Shown here: positions 16,721 through 26,169 of the stretch, in pieces
Position numbering within the stretch: the first letter of the stretch is position 1
Layout: every line of letters starts with the position of its first letter
From: Dyadobacter beijingensis DSM 21582
GTDB taxonomy: Bacteria; Bacteroidota; Bacteroidia; Cytophagales; Spirosomataceae
DNA: 64,000 nt
Reading direction: 5' to 3'
NCBI RefSeq assembly: GCF_000382205.1
Contig: NZ_KB907788.1
Coordinates: 496,001 to 560,000 of the forward strand
Program-made: the position numbers and the translations under genes
Notes under the pieces: generated by a model
Databases searched by the model: none
What the model saw: only the letters and a program-made list of their open reading frames with translations
Told to the model about the DNA's origin: nothing

Positions 16721-19225
16721 ATGAGTCTTTCGATGAAAAGAAATCGAGTGTGGGCGCTTGTGGCCGGCTCCGTGATGTGTATTGCCCAGCCGACGTTTGC
16801 GCAAAAGTCCAAACAACCTTCGTACAGCGGCATTTACCCCCATTTGGCTATGTATAACAATGAAGGTGAATGCGGTACCGGTGCCGTGGTGCGCTGGGCC
16901 GGGAAGCTTTGGGCAATTACTTACGGCCCGCACCTGCCGTTCGGCTCTTCGGACAAGCTGTACGAGATCGGCACGGACCTGAAACAAACGGTCCGCCCCG
17001 AGAGCATCGGCGGTACACCCGCCAACCGGATGATCCACCGCGAAAGCAACCAGCTTTTTATCGGGCCGTATGCCATCGATAGCAAAGGCGAGGTGCGCAC
17101 AATCCCGTACAAAGGAGGCGAAGGCAGAGCCATGCCAGGCCGCCATACGGGCAATGCGCGGCACCTCACCGATCCTGCCGGGAAAATCCTCTACGGCACG
17201 ATGGAGGAGGGTTTTTATGAAGTGGATGTAAAAACGCTTGCCCCCAAAATGCTGTACGAAGACGGCAACGTCGACCGTGACAAGGAAACGAACAAAGCGA
17301 CCTACCAAACCAAGGGCCTGCTTCCGGGCACGCACGGGAAGGGCTTCTATTCGGGGCAAGGCGTAGCGGTGTATTCCAACAATGGCGAGCCGGGCCGGAA
17401 GGCAGAAATACAGTTCGATATCGAATCGGGATCGCTGTCGGAATGGGACGGGAAGAACTGGAAGGTAGTCCGCCGCAACCAGTTTGTGGAAGTAACCGGG
17501 CCGGGGGGCATCGAGGGCAACCGCAACCCTGCCACGGACCCGATCTGGGCGACGGGCTGGGACCATAAATCGGTATTGCTGGGTGTGCGCGATCACGGTA
17601 AATGGACTTTCTATCGCCTGCCGAAAGCCAGCCACGCCTACGACGGCGCCCACGGCTGGAATACCGAATGGCCGCGCATCCGCGACGTGGGTACCGTACA
17701 GCAACCCGATTACCTGATGACGATGCACGGCATGTTCTGGAAATTTCCGGGGCAGTTCAACTCGCAGAACAGCGCCGGTATCCGTCCGCGCTCGGCTTAT
17801 CTGAAAGTAATAGGAGATTTTACCCGCTGGAACGGGCAGCTCGTTTTCGGCTGCGACGATTCCGCCCAGCGCGAGTTTTTGAACAAACGCAAGGCCAAGG
17901 GCGGGATAGAAGGTCCCGGACAATCCAATTCCAATCTTTGGTTTACCCCCCTTGACCTGCCCGACCAGCTGGGCCCCAATGCGGCGGAAGGCTCGGTATG
18001 GCTCAATGAGGCCGTTAAAGCCGGACAAACCTCCGAGCCGTTTCTCTTTGCGGGATGGGCGCACCGCGGCGTGTGGATACGCAACGAGGGCGATAGCGAA
18101 ACGGATTTTGTATTGGAGGTCGATAAAAAGGGTAATGGAGAATGGACAGTGCTGAAAACCTTGAAAGTCGGTGCCGGAATGGCTTCGAATGAAGCATTCA
18201 GCAACGCCGATGCCGGCGAATGGGTCCGGGTCAGGTCCGTTAAAGCCACGACGGCGACGGTTCATTTTAATTACACTTCGGATGACCGTCGTGCGGGTAC
18301 GCCGGATGCGATTTTCAAAGGGCTGAGCAATACGGGAGCGACTGCCAGCCACGGCGGGTTACTGTACGGGCTGGGCGAAAACAGGCGGGTACTGGGTGTG
18401 GCGGCGACGGATTTTAAAGGGACGAAGCCCGTTGACGCCGGTTACTACGAGCTCGACCGTAATATGCAGCTTACCCGACAGGAGGATGCCAAAATACATG
18501 CATTTATCCAAACCAAATTCGCTATTCCTAAACAAGTCGTAACTGTGGAGGCATCGTCGGTGCTGGTGGTCGACGATAAGGGCCGCCGGTGGCGGTTACC
18601 GCTGGGCAATGACGCGTTCACCGGCCTTACCAACGAGGCTTCGCTGCGCATTTGCCGCGAGGTGGCTACGGAGCGCGACCTTTTCAATTGCCACGGCACA
18701 TTTTACGAGTTACCGGCTGAGAATGCCGATGGTTATGCCAAAATCCGCCCTGTTTCCTCGCACAACCTGCGCATTCACGATTATGCATCCTACCGCGGCC
18801 TGCTGGTGATGACCGGCATCGACCCGAAAGCGATGCAGAACAGCGAGCACATCATTGTTTCGGACGACAAAAAAGCGGCGGTATGGGCTGGTGCGATTGA
18901 CGATCTCTGGAAACTCGGTAAACCGACCGGCCATGGCGGCCCGTGGAAAGATACGCAGGTGAATGCAGCGCAAAGCTCGGACCCTTACCTGATCGGTTTT
19001 TACGATCAAAAAAGCCTTAAACTTTCGCACGATGCGAAGGAGGCCGTGACTTTTACCCTCGAAGCCGACCCAATCGGTAACGGGCCTTGGATGGCTTACA
19101 AATCGTTCACGGTGAAGCCGGGACAGACCGTTTCATTTGCATTTCCGAAAAATTTCTCCGCCCGGTGGGTACGGTTCACGGCTGACAAGTCCTGCAAAGC
19201 AACAGCCTGGCTCGAATACCGGTAA
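16721..19225 (+). CDS. Large secreted protein of unknown function with a duplicated beta-sandwich-like module
   Basis: 834 residues from the ATG at 16721; another ATG is at 16733. A signal peptide ends near TFAQ. I do not recognise the family. The first ~430 residues have repeated G-x-D/W-rich strands suggesting a propeller. Two regions of about 85 residues are clearly alike: about 436-520 (SEPFLFAGW ... GNGEWTVLKTLKVGAG ... EWVRVRSV) and about 752-834 (SDPYLIGFY ... GNGPWMAYKSFTVKPG ... RWVRFTAD), the second forming the C-terminus. These resemble carbohydrate-binding beta-sandwiches. It is 30 bp after SusD and so very likely part of the same operon, acting on or binding the same substrate. 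Enzyme activity is not established. Confidence 0.75.
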   Translation: MSLSMKRNRVWALVAGSVMCIAQPTFAQKSKQPSYSGIYPHLAMYNNEGECGTGAVVRWAGKLWAITYGPHLPFGSSDKLYEIGTDLKQTVRPESIGGTPANRMIHRESNQLFIGPYAIDSKGEVRTIPYKGGEGRAMPGRHTGNARHLTDPAGKILYGTMEEGFYEVDVKTLAPKMLYEDGNVDRDKETNKATYQTKGLLPGTHGKGFYSGQGVAVYSNNGEPGRKAEIQFDIESGSLSEWDGKNWKVVRRNQFVEVTGPGGIEGNRNPATDPIWATGWDHKSVLLGVRDHGKWTFYRLPKASHAYDGAHGWNTEWPRIRDVGTVQQPDYLMTMHGMFWKFPGQFNSQNSAGIRPRSAYLKVIGDFTRWNGQLVFGCDDSAQREFLNKRKAKGGIEGPGQSNSNLWFTPLDLPDQLGPNAAEGSVWLNEAVKAGQTSEPFLFAGWAHRGVWIRNEGDSETDFVLEVDKKGNGEWTVLKTLKVGAGMASNEAFSNADAGEWVRVRSVKATTATVHFNYTSDDRRAGTPDAIFKGLSNTGATASHGGLLYGLGENRRVLGVAATDFKGTKPVDAGYYELDRNMQLTRQEDAKIHAFIQTKFAIPKQVVTVEASSVLVVDDKGRRWRLPLGNDAFTGLTNEASLRICREVATERDLFNCHGTFYELPAENADGYAKIRPVSSHNLRIHDYASYRGLLVMTGIDPKAMQNSEHIIVSDDKKAAVWAGAIDDLWKLGKPTGHGGPWKDTQVNAAQSSDPYLIGFYDQKSLKLSHDAKEAVTFTLEADPIGNGPWMAYKSFTVKPGQTVSFAFPKNFSARWVRFTADKSCKATAWLEYR

Positions 19226-19275
19226 CCTATAATTTCAGGCAAACATTTATATTTCAGGACTGAAACACATCCGAA

Positions 19276-19854
19276 ATGGACGCCCGTCAAATCCTGAAAG
19301 AACATTTAACCAAATCCGTCGAACTGACCGATGCGCAGTTCGACGGATTTTATGCTTGCTTCAAACACGAATCGTTCCGGAAAGGGCAAACGCTCATACG
19401 CGAAGGCGACGCGGTAACGCGCGAGTATTTCGTGCTGAGCGGCTGTCTGAAAACCTATTTCCTGAACGACGAACTCAAAATGACCATCCTGCAATTCGCC
19501 ATGCCTACGTGGTGGGCGTCGGATTACATGGCTTTGTATAACCATTGCAAGGCGGCCGTCATGGTGGATTGCGTTTCCAATGCGGAGGTACTGTCGATTT
19601 CCGCGGACGACAGGGAAAGAATGTGCCACGAAGTCGAGGCAATAGGGCATTTCTTTCGCTGGCGTACCAACAGGGGCTTCGCGGCTTTGCAGAAAAGGTT
19701 GCTATCGTTTATGACCAACGACACCAAACAACGTTATGAAGATCTGCTGGCCCAGTATCCGATGCTTTTCCAACTCGTTCCGAAGCACCTCATCGCTTCG
19801 TACCTGGGCGTGTCGCGCGAGACCGTGAGCAGGCTTTACCATGCTTCGCGTTAA
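19276..19854 (+). CDS. Crp/Fnr-family transcriptional regulator
   Basis: 192 residues: a cyclic-nucleotide-binding-like beta-roll (about 25-115, FRKGQTLIREGDAVTREYFVLSGCLKTYF) and a C-terminal winged helix with recognition helix ASYLGVSRETVSRLYH. The glycine-rich phosphate-binding loop of true cAMP receptors is not obvious, as in most short Bacteroidota Crp-like proteins, so the ligand is uncertain. A perfect CRP-type palindrome lies 8 bp after its stop and 68 bp before the next gene. It may control nitronate monooxygenase. Confidence 0.9.
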   Translation: MDARQILKEHLTKSVELTDAQFDGFYACFKHESFRKGQTLIREGDAVTREYFVLSGCLKTYFLNDELKMTILQFAMPTWWASDYMALYNHCKAAVMVDCVSNAEVLSISADDRERMCHEVEAIGHFFRWRTNRGFAALQKRLLSFMTNDTKQRYEDLLAQYPMLFQLVPKHLIASYLGVSRETVSRLYHASR

Positions 19855-19861
19855 TGCAAAA

Positions 19862-19877
19862 TGTGACATAGGTCACA
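19862..19877. promoter_or_regulatory. Perfect Crp/Fnr-type operator (TGTGAC-N4-GTCACA)
   Basis: TGTGACATAGGTCACA is a two-fold symmetric site matching the Crp/Fnr consensus exactly in both half sites. It lies between the Crp/Fnr gene and the nitronate monooxygenase gene, about 68 bp before the latter's start, the right place for an activator site. Confidence 0.75.
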
Positions 19878-19944
19878 CAACACCGATTGTTTTCTCTGCT
19901 TAATTTGCGCAGCGGGTTTCACTTACCGCCCGCGAACCTGGATT

Positions 19945-21027
19945 ATGTGGAACCAAAACCGTGTTTCCCGCACGCTGGGAATCGAATATCCGATATTGCA
20001 AGGCCCGTTCGGGGGAAATCTGTCGTCTGTCAAACTCGTTTCGACGGTTTCTAACCTCGGCGGAATGGGCGGCTACGGCGCTTACATGCTCACGCCCGAC
20101 GAGATCGTTGCATTGGATAAAGAGCTGAAACAAGCTACCGACAAACCCTATAACATTAACCTCTGGATCTCCGACACCGATTTTCCCGCCGGGGAGGTTT
20201 CCGACGAACAATTCGCGAAAGCCGCCGCGCTCGTAAAACCCTTTTTCGACGAGCTGGGCGCGCCGCTGCCGGCCAAACCGAAAGCTTACCCATCCCGTTT
20301 TGAAAACCAGGTAGATGCATTGCTGGCCGCCAAACCGCCGGTTTTCAGCTTTATTTTTGGTGTGCCGTCGCAAACTATCCTGGAAGATTTTCGTAAAAAA
20401 GGCATTAAACTCATAGGCAATGCGACCACGCTCGACGAGGCTATTGCATTGGACAATGCGGGCGTGGATGTCATTATCGCTTCCGGCTTCGAAGCGGGTG
20501 GTCACCGGCCGTCGTTCCTGGAATCGCCCGAGGCGTCGCTCGCGGGCACATTCGTACTCGTGCAACAGATCCGCGACAAGGTAAAAACGCCCGTGGTAGC
20601 CGCCGGGGGTATAGCCGATGCCCGCGGTGTAGCGGCCGCACTGACGCTCGGCGCCGAAGGCGTGCAGATCGGTACCGCGTTCCTGGCGACCGAAGAATCC
20701 GGCGCGAGCACCTACCACCGCAATCTCCTGCACTCGGACGCAGCGCGCTACACGACATTGACCAAAGTATCGACGGGCCGCCTGGGCAGGGGCCTTCGCA
20801 GCCGTTATACCGAAACTATTGCCGGCCACAACGACGAACTATTGCCGTTCCCATTGCAAAACCAGTTTATCGTACCGCTCCGCAAAGCCGCCACGGAAAA
20901 GCAGCAATACGACCTGATCATGTTCTGGGGCGGCCAGATCGCGCCGGTATTGAAGCATACCAGCGCGAAAAAGCTCTTTGAAACGATCGTCGAAGAAGTG
21001 CCCAACTACCTATTCGCTCCACGGTGA
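19945..21027 (+). CDS. Nitronate monooxygenase (2-nitropropane dioxygenase family), FMN-dependent
   Basis: 360-residue TIM-barrel flavoprotein that would oxidise alkyl nitronates to carbonyl compounds plus nitrite. Visible: N-terminal IEYPILQGPFGG, LGGMGGYGAYML, FIFGVPSQ, the FMN/substrate block ASGFEAGGHRPS with the His expected near the active site, and the phosphate-binding PVVAAGGIADARGVAAALTLGAEGVQIGTAFLATEES. Complete length for the family. Downstream of a Crp/Fnr gene and operator. Its last 18 bp overlap the convergent HD-domain gene. Confidence 0.92.
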   Translation: MWNQNRVSRTLGIEYPILQGPFGGNLSSVKLVSTVSNLGGMGGYGAYMLTPDEIVALDKELKQATDKPYNINLWISDTDFPAGEVSDEQFAKAAALVKPFFDELGAPLPAKPKAYPSRFENQVDALLAAKPPVFSFIFGVPSQTILEDFRKKGIKLIGNATTLDEAIALDNAGVDVIIASGFEAGGHRPSFLESPEASLAGTFVLVQQIRDKVKTPVVAAGGIADARGVAAALTLGAEGVQIGTAFLATEESGASTYHRNLLHSDAARYTTLTKVSTGRLGRGLRSRYTETIAGHNDELLPFPLQNQFIVPLRKAATEKQQYDLIMFWGGQIAPVLKHTSAKKLFETIVEEVPNYLFAPR

Positions 21028-21660
21028 ATGTAAAATGCAGTCGCAGAAGTTTTTGCGCTCGAAATTCGGGATCATGTAAGCGCATACGTCGGCTTTGATA
21101 TTGCCGAATGTCGTGTCCGTTTTGTGCGCAAAACCGGAGAAGAATGTAGGTATGATCCTGTTCTTGAAATCGTTGCGCGGAAAAGCGGCAATGATGGCCT
21201 CGCGATCGGCGGTGCTGAGGTGCTCGTAGCCTTCGCCCATCACATCGAGCCCTACGCCGGAATACAGTAGTGCTACCTCCGGTTCCTTGTACTCGGCCAC
21301 GCCGATGGTCGTGTGCAATGCGATGGCGTCCCATACGAGCTGCATCGATTCTTTGGGTAACCCGTTGCTTTTCAGGAAATCGCGGGCGGCATCGGCGCCG
21401 TCTACCTCGAACCGTTTGTCGGGGCTGCTGTAATGTGGCGTGAGGCCCAGGTCGTGGAAAACGGCGCTGATGTAGAGCAGTTCGGGGTCGTACACCTGTT
21501 TTTCCCGGTTGCCGTTCAATGAAGCGAACAGGAATACCCGCAATGAATGGTTGTAAATAAACTCGGTACCGTGTTCGAGGAGCAGGTCGGTGGCGTCGTT
21601 GGCCAGCTTGCTATCGGGTATGCGGATGCCCGCGATGGTTTGCAATGCGTTGACAGACAT
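21010..21660 (-). CDS. HD-domain metal-dependent hydrolase (cyanamide-hydratase-like)
   Basis: 216 residues. HD-superfamily metal ligands are visible in order: NHSLRVFLFA (first His), then VFHDLGLTP (His-Asp), then AIALHTTIG and the Asp in GVGLDVMG. The block DKRFEVDGADAARDFL is typical of the cyanamide hydratase/HDIG-like subgroup. The natural substrate is unknown. The gene is 69 nt downstream of the AraC gene on the same strand but has its own candidate promoter box. Convergent overlap with nitronate monooxygenase. Confidence 0.85.
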   Translation of the reverse strand: MSVNALQTIAGIRIPDSKLANDATDLLLEHGTEFIYNHSLRVFLFASLNGNREKQVYDPELLYISAVFHDLGLTPHYSSPDKRFEVDGADAARDFLKSNGLPKESMQLVWDAIALHTTIGVAEYKEPEVALLYSGVGLDVMGEGYEHLSTADREAIIAAFPRNDFKNRIIPTFFSGFAHKTDTTFGNIKADVCAYMIPNFERKNFCDCILHSPWSE

Positions 21661-21682
21661 AGTTTTGTGTTTTTTGTTTTTA

Positions 21683-21690
21683 CAAAATTA
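21683..21690 (-). promoter_or_regulatory. Candidate -7 promoter box (TAATTTTG) for the HD-domain gene
   Basis: Plus-strand CAAAATTA is an exact TAnnTTTG on the minus strand, 23 nt before the HD gene start. No clear -33 TTG at the ideal spacing. Confidence 0.35.
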
Positions 21691-21729
21691 GGTCTGTGCG
21701 CCGCGCCGGGGAATGTCAGATTTGGCGGA

Positions 21730-22575
21730 TCACCTGCCAAAATTGACGAAGCGCGTGCGGTAATCCTGGGGCGACATCTGTGCATTCTTCTTGAAAAAAT
21801 GGCTGAACTGCTCAGGCGTGCTGAAATGCAGGTAATAGGCGATTTCCTTCACCGGCTGCGACGAAAACTGCAACGACCGCTTGGCCTCCGCGACGATCTG
21901 CCCGTTGATAATTTCCTTCGCCCCTTTGCCAGCACAGCGCCTGCAAATATCCGAAAGCCTCCTCGCCGGAATATTGAGCGCCTGCGCATATTCCGCTACT
22001 TCATGTATTTCGCGGTATTTCCGGCTGACAAGCTCGATAAAGCTTCGGTAGAGTTGTTTTTCGTAATTATCAAATCCCGCGCCCGCCTCCGCATTGATAT
22101 TCGCGATCTTGATCATCATAATTTTCAAATAGGCCGCCAGCGCGTCGATTTTGTTCACATAATCTTTCTTTTCAAACTCATGATGCATTGTTTGAAATAA
22201 AAAACTCAATTCCGCGAATGCAACTTCATTCACAATTAGCTGCTGATTTTCAGCCGCATTGTTGAACAGCACGGCCTTGCAGTTGCTGGCGCTGTCCGGC
22301 GCTTTTTCCCAGAAACAATCGCCGAAACTTAGTTCATAGCCGGTCAATACGGTCCTTTCGGGGAATCTTAATAATTGCCCTTTTGAAAGTAGGAAAAGCG
22401 ATTTTTTCCTCAGTTCGAACCGTGCATCGTCGATCTCGATCACACCGGACCCTTCGGCTACAAAAAGGATCCGATGATACGCCAGGCGTTCAGGTATGGG
22501 TGTAATTCTTTCGTTTTGCGTGAAATGACTGACGCGAAAAGAGTCCTTAATATCCTGTTCAAATGCGAGTTCCAT
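21730..22575 (-). CDS. AraC-family transcriptional regulator
   Basis: About 281 residues from the ATG at 22575 (MELAFEQDIKD); an earlier in-frame ATG at 22614 adds 13 residues. N-terminal cupin-like region (PERLAYHRILFVAEGSGVIEI), C-terminal AraC DNA-binding domain (ARRLSDICRRCAGKG ... VKEIAYYLHFSTPEQFSHFFKK ... MSPQDYRTRF). It follows the permease/peptidase gene closely on the same strand, so it may be co-transcribed with the exporter operon. Confidence 0.9.
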   Translation of the reverse strand: MELAFEQDIKDSFRVSHFTQNERITPIPERLAYHRILFVAEGSGVIEIDDARFELRKKSLFLLSKGQLLRFPERTVLTGYELSFGDCFWEKAPDSASNCKAVLFNNAAENQQLIVNEVAFAELSFLFQTMHHEFEKKDYVNKIDALAAYLKIMMIKIANINAEAGAGFDNYEKQLYRSFIELVSRKYREIHEVAEYAQALNIPARRLSDICRRCAGKGAKEIINGQIVAEAKRSLQFSSQPVKEIAYYLHFSTPEQFSHFFKKNAQMSPQDYRTRFVNFGR

Positions 22576-22635
22576 GCGAATGCGGGCGGTAATAAATGGA
22601 AAAGAAGAATCCACTTTCCAAAGTTCCGCCCGGCA

Positions 22636-25600
22636 TTACTTTAATACCGCGACATTATTCTGATCGCTCAGATCGAGCATATAAGACAGCGGATCGAGCA
22701 TGACCGTCACCGGCCCTCGCGGCACCACAATGCGGAGCACCGACCGGTTTTTCGAAAAATGATGCCGTTGCAGATAAATGGATTTTGGGAGTCCGGTATC
22801 CGGCGTGATGGCCTGGTTAAAAACCGCTATATCAATGCTGTCATCCGGTATCAGCGGCACAGGTTTGCCGGATGTTTCGTCTGTTTTACGTACATCGATT
22901 TCAAGGGTCAGTAACTGCTGCTTGTTGGGTAATGATTTGTTTGACAGTATTTTAATCGCATTATCAAATACAATCACCTTCCTGAAAAGCTGGTCGATCA
23001 GCCTTACCTGTGCCGGATTCGCTCCGCGTTTTAATGCGTCGATCAGGTCGGTGGCATCCGGTTTTTGCAAGGGATAGCCATGCTTGTTGACCAGTCCCCG
23101 CAATGCGCGGTTCAAATGGGTTTCGCCGAGTGTTTCTTTGAGGCGGAATAGGACCAATCCGCCTTTTTGATAATGTACGAAAGGCTGGTCGGTGGTTAGC
23201 CAAAGCGGTTTCTCCTTTTCACCGAAAGCACCTCGGTAGGCGAAATAGAGCTGCGAATCCTTCACTTGGCACGGCCGCAGGTGCATTTTACCAAACCGTT
23301 TTTCGGTCACCATTGCCTCGGTGTACTTGGCGAGGGATTCGGTCAGCAATGCGTCTCCGGGGCCCGCCGGGGCTGCCAGCCGTCCTGCCCACCACTGGTG
23401 CGCCGTTTCGTGCGCGGTAGTGGCGTAGGTGAAGTTAAAACCCGCGCTGTCGCTGAAATTGCCTCGGAAATTGGCCCGTTCCTGGCTGAAAATCACGCCG
23501 GGATAGGCGGTAGCGGAGCCGGGATAATGCGGGATTTCGGCCAGCGTGAGCTCGCGGTGCGGGTACGGGCCGAAATTTGCATTGCCGTAGTCGATGGCGT
23601 CTTTCATGGCTAGCAGGATGGTCGGAACATTCTCCGGATGTTGGGGATGGTGGTAAATACGGAATGTCGTGCCTTTGTAATGTTCTGTTTTGACAGCATA
23701 GCGGGCAGAACTCAATGCGAACATATAGGGGATCGGTTCTTTGGACTTGTAATGAAAATAGCTGCGTCCAGCCTGCTCCCAACTTTTGGCCAACGTGCCC
23801 ACGGTCACTGCGTGTTGCCCGGTTTTCGTGGAGATAGTGTTTTGAAAGTGAATAAAATGGTATCGGTGATCGGTCGATAGTAAGTTCTTGCGGGGAGGTA
23901 GGCCATTTGCTCGCCGCTGCTCCGGGTCTTCGATTTCGTAAGCTGCCCGGTACCCGAAATGCGGCAGGTATTTTTCCAATTCGATGTAGGAGCCATTTTG
24001 GGCTACCGCATTCTCGCTGTTGAATGTCTTAAATGCAGATCGGTCGGCGCGAAGCTCGAAATGGATGGTCATCTCCTGGCCGGGCGCGAGCGGCCTGTCT
24101 GGGCGGTACCAATGCTGCCCGAAGGTTTCGTCTGCGGATTCCGGCGAGGCGTGTTCGGGAATGAGTTTCAGCAGTTCAATATCAGGGTCGATACCGATGC
24201 AGAGCCGGGTAATGGGCTGTTTTGATTTGTTTTTAACCTTCATAGAACCCTTCACCGTGTAGTAGTGCTCGTCTGGAAAAAGGTCGGTATGCAGGTCGAC
24301 AGCCGTGACGACCGGCTGCGGCTGGCTTTCAAGCGGTTTGTATTTGCGTTCGTACCGTGCCTGCCATTCCGCATCGGCCGACCCGGTGCGGTTATGCGCC
24401 GAATAGCCTGTTTGGTATTGTATATAAATGCCCGTCCCGATGGCCAGCAGGAGACAAATCCCGATGAATGCGACGGTTCGCCTCGCGGGCGTGGGGCTGG
24501 TACGTATGCGTGCGCGCCAGCTCTCCTGTGCGTCACCCGGCCAAATACGCGTGGCTGCCGCCGCGAATGCGAGCGCGATCAGCGTCCAGTAAAGCATATA
24601 CCAGCCAAACGAGCCGTCGCTGTGACCAAATCCGTGGAAATCCGAATAGCGAAGGCGGGGAGCGGTGGCAAAGCGTGCCAGGTAGTTTTCCAGCCCGAAT
24701 TTTCGACCAAAAATAATAACACCGATCACGAGCCCGCTGATGAGCATTCCGAGGTATTTGTTGCGCACGGCGGTTTGGATGAATACGATCAGGATCGCGT
24801 AAAGCACGAGAGGCAAGCCTGCGTAATAGTAGAGCGAGCAATAGGTATCCCATTCCAAAAACGCAAACCCGGAAAACCATTGCACAGCTACTCCTACCGC
24901 AATATGCACGGTGATGAGCGCCGCGATCCAGGTGATCAATGCGGCGCATTTGGCCAGGGCAAAAACCGTCATTGAAACCGGCGTCGAGAAAATCAGCGGA
25001 TGGATTCCCGTTGTATTCTCCCGGTGAATCGATTCGGAAGCGTAAAAAATGATGAGCAGCAATGCGGGACGAACGGCCGTGAGCTGTTCGGCGAGGATTC
25101 CGCTCGTAGCATAGCTCCGTACGCCGTAGGGGCCGTTGGAAAGGTTTTCGAACAGTTCGACGGCATTGAAAAACACCCACAATGCAAAGATCAGCGCCGT
25201 TATGACCGGCCCGAAGAGCGTTCTTGTTTCAAGTTTGAATATTCGCCAGAATGCCAGCCGTTGATAGCTTCGCTCATTAATGCAATGACCGATTACGCGA
25301 TAAGGGATAGCGTTTGCCATCTCAGGTGGCTGTGCGCGGCCCGTCTTATTTTCTTTTTCCACCAAAACCCTGAATTGGAACCGGCTGTAAGCAAGCCCCA
25401 GCAATGCGAGGGAAATGGCGGTCCAGAGCAAACGGTTGGCGATGAATATTGGCGTTAGCGGAAATAGCTCCTGGTTGCGCCGCCAAGCGGGCCAGTTCAT
25501 GGTTTCTCCGAAAAACGCCGTCAGACCGAAGGGGTCGATCAGCACCGAAAGCCAGCCCGGGCCGCCCGGGGCGGGAACGGACCCGGCCATGACCGGCGAA

Positions 25601-26169
25601 TTGCCGAGAATAGAAGCCGTAAAATAGCTAATGAATATTAAAACACCGGCGGTGTAAACCAGACGCGCATTGCGCGTGAGCAGCGCTGTCGCATACACGA
25701 TGCTGCAACCAAACACGCCCCCCGGCAGGCCGAATGTAAGCAGCGGCGCCAGGTAATATGATAAATGAAAAGGCCCGAGCAGGTCTGCCGGGGCCAGGAA
25801 CGTTACCATCATGGTGCCCAACGCGGCGAGGCAGATGATCAGGAAGACGGCGCCCAGCAATCCCGCCAGCCGGACTGCGAAATAGGGCAGGCGGCCCATG
25901 CTGGTCGTGAAAATCAGCGCTTCCATACGATGCTGCGAATCTCGGAGGACCACCGCCGCGCACGCGAGTGTGCTCACGAAAATGGTGAAAAGTGCGAGCA
26001 GACAAATGATGAAATTGGTCACATACGGTGCATTCCGGTGTATTTCATCGCCGCCAAAGCTGCCGAACGGCATGATGATGCCCAATATCAGGAAAAGCAA
26101 CGCGGCTATCCGGAAGGTGACCTGCCGGAAATGATAACCCAATTCGAAACAGAGTGCGGCGGTCAGCAT
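22636..26169 (-). CDS. ABC-2-type permease fused to an M1-family aminopeptidase domain
   Basis: 1177 residues. Two sets of about six membrane spans (about 10-270 and 310-560) form the permease. The C-terminal ~550 residues are a periplasmic gluzincin domain with zinc motif HETAH (His 920, Glu 921, His 924) and the third ligand Glu 944 in LLTESLAKY, the spacing usual in this fusion subfamily. A substrate-binding block PGVIFSQE precedes it. It overlaps the ATP-binding protein gene by 7 bp, so both subunits are made together. Likely an exporter or membrane-remodelling transporter that trims peptides; the substrate is unknown. Confidence 0.9.
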   Translation of the reverse strand: MLTAALCFELGYHFRQVTFRIAALLFLILGIIMPFGSFGGDEIHRNAPYVTNFIICLLALFTIFVSTLACAAVVLRDSQHRMEALIFTTSMGRLPYFAVRLAGLLGAVFLIICLAALGTMMVTFLAPADLLGPFHLSYYLAPLLTFGLPGGVFGCSIVYATALLTRNARLVYTAGVLIFISYFTASILGNSPVMAGSVPAPGGPGWLSVLIDPFGLTAFFGETMNWPAWRRNQELFPLTPIFIANRLLWTAISLALLGLAYSRFQFRVLVEKENKTGRAQPPEMANAIPYRVIGHCINERSYQRLAFWRIFKLETRTLFGPVITALIFALWVFFNAVELFENLSNGPYGVRSYATSGILAEQLTAVRPALLLIIFYASESIHRENTTGIHPLIFSTPVSMTVFALAKCAALITWIAALITVHIAVGVAVQWFSGFAFLEWDTYCSLYYYAGLPLVLYAILIVFIQTAVRNKYLGMLISGLVIGVIIFGRKFGLENYLARFATAPRLRYSDFHGFGHSDGSFGWYMLYWTLIALAFAAAATRIWPGDAQESWRARIRTSPTPARRTVAFIGICLLLAIGTGIYIQYQTGYSAHNRTGSADAEWQARYERKYKPLESQPQPVVTAVDLHTDLFPDEHYYTVKGSMKVKNKSKQPITRLCIGIDPDIELLKLIPEHASPESADETFGQHWYRPDRPLAPGQEMTIHFELRADRSAFKTFNSENAVAQNGSYIELEKYLPHFGYRAAYEIEDPEQRRANGLPPRKNLLSTDHRYHFIHFQNTISTKTGQHAVTVGTLAKSWEQAGRSYFHYKSKEPIPYMFALSSARYAVKTEHYKGTTFRIYHHPQHPENVPTILLAMKDAIDYGNANFGPYPHRELTLAEIPHYPGSATAYPGVIFSQERANFRGNFSDSAGFNFTYATTAHETAHQWWAGRLAAPAGPGDALLTESLAKYTEAMVTEKRFGKMHLRPCQVKDSQLYFAYRGAFGEKEKPLWLTTDQPFVHYQKGGLVLFRLKETLGETHLNRALRGLVNKHGYPLQKPDATDLIDALKRGANPAQVRLIDQLFRKVIVFDNAIKILSNKSLPNKQQLLTLEIDVRKTDETSGKPVPLIPDDSIDIAVFNQAITPDTGLPKSIYLQRHHFSKNRSVLRIVVPRGPVTVMLDPLSYMLDLSDQNNVAVLK

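Noticed and set aside
16040..18352. Minus-strand ORF of about 770 codons opposite SusD and the unknown secreted protein
   Set aside because: Spans two genes that have signal peptides and family motifs; no motif of its own.
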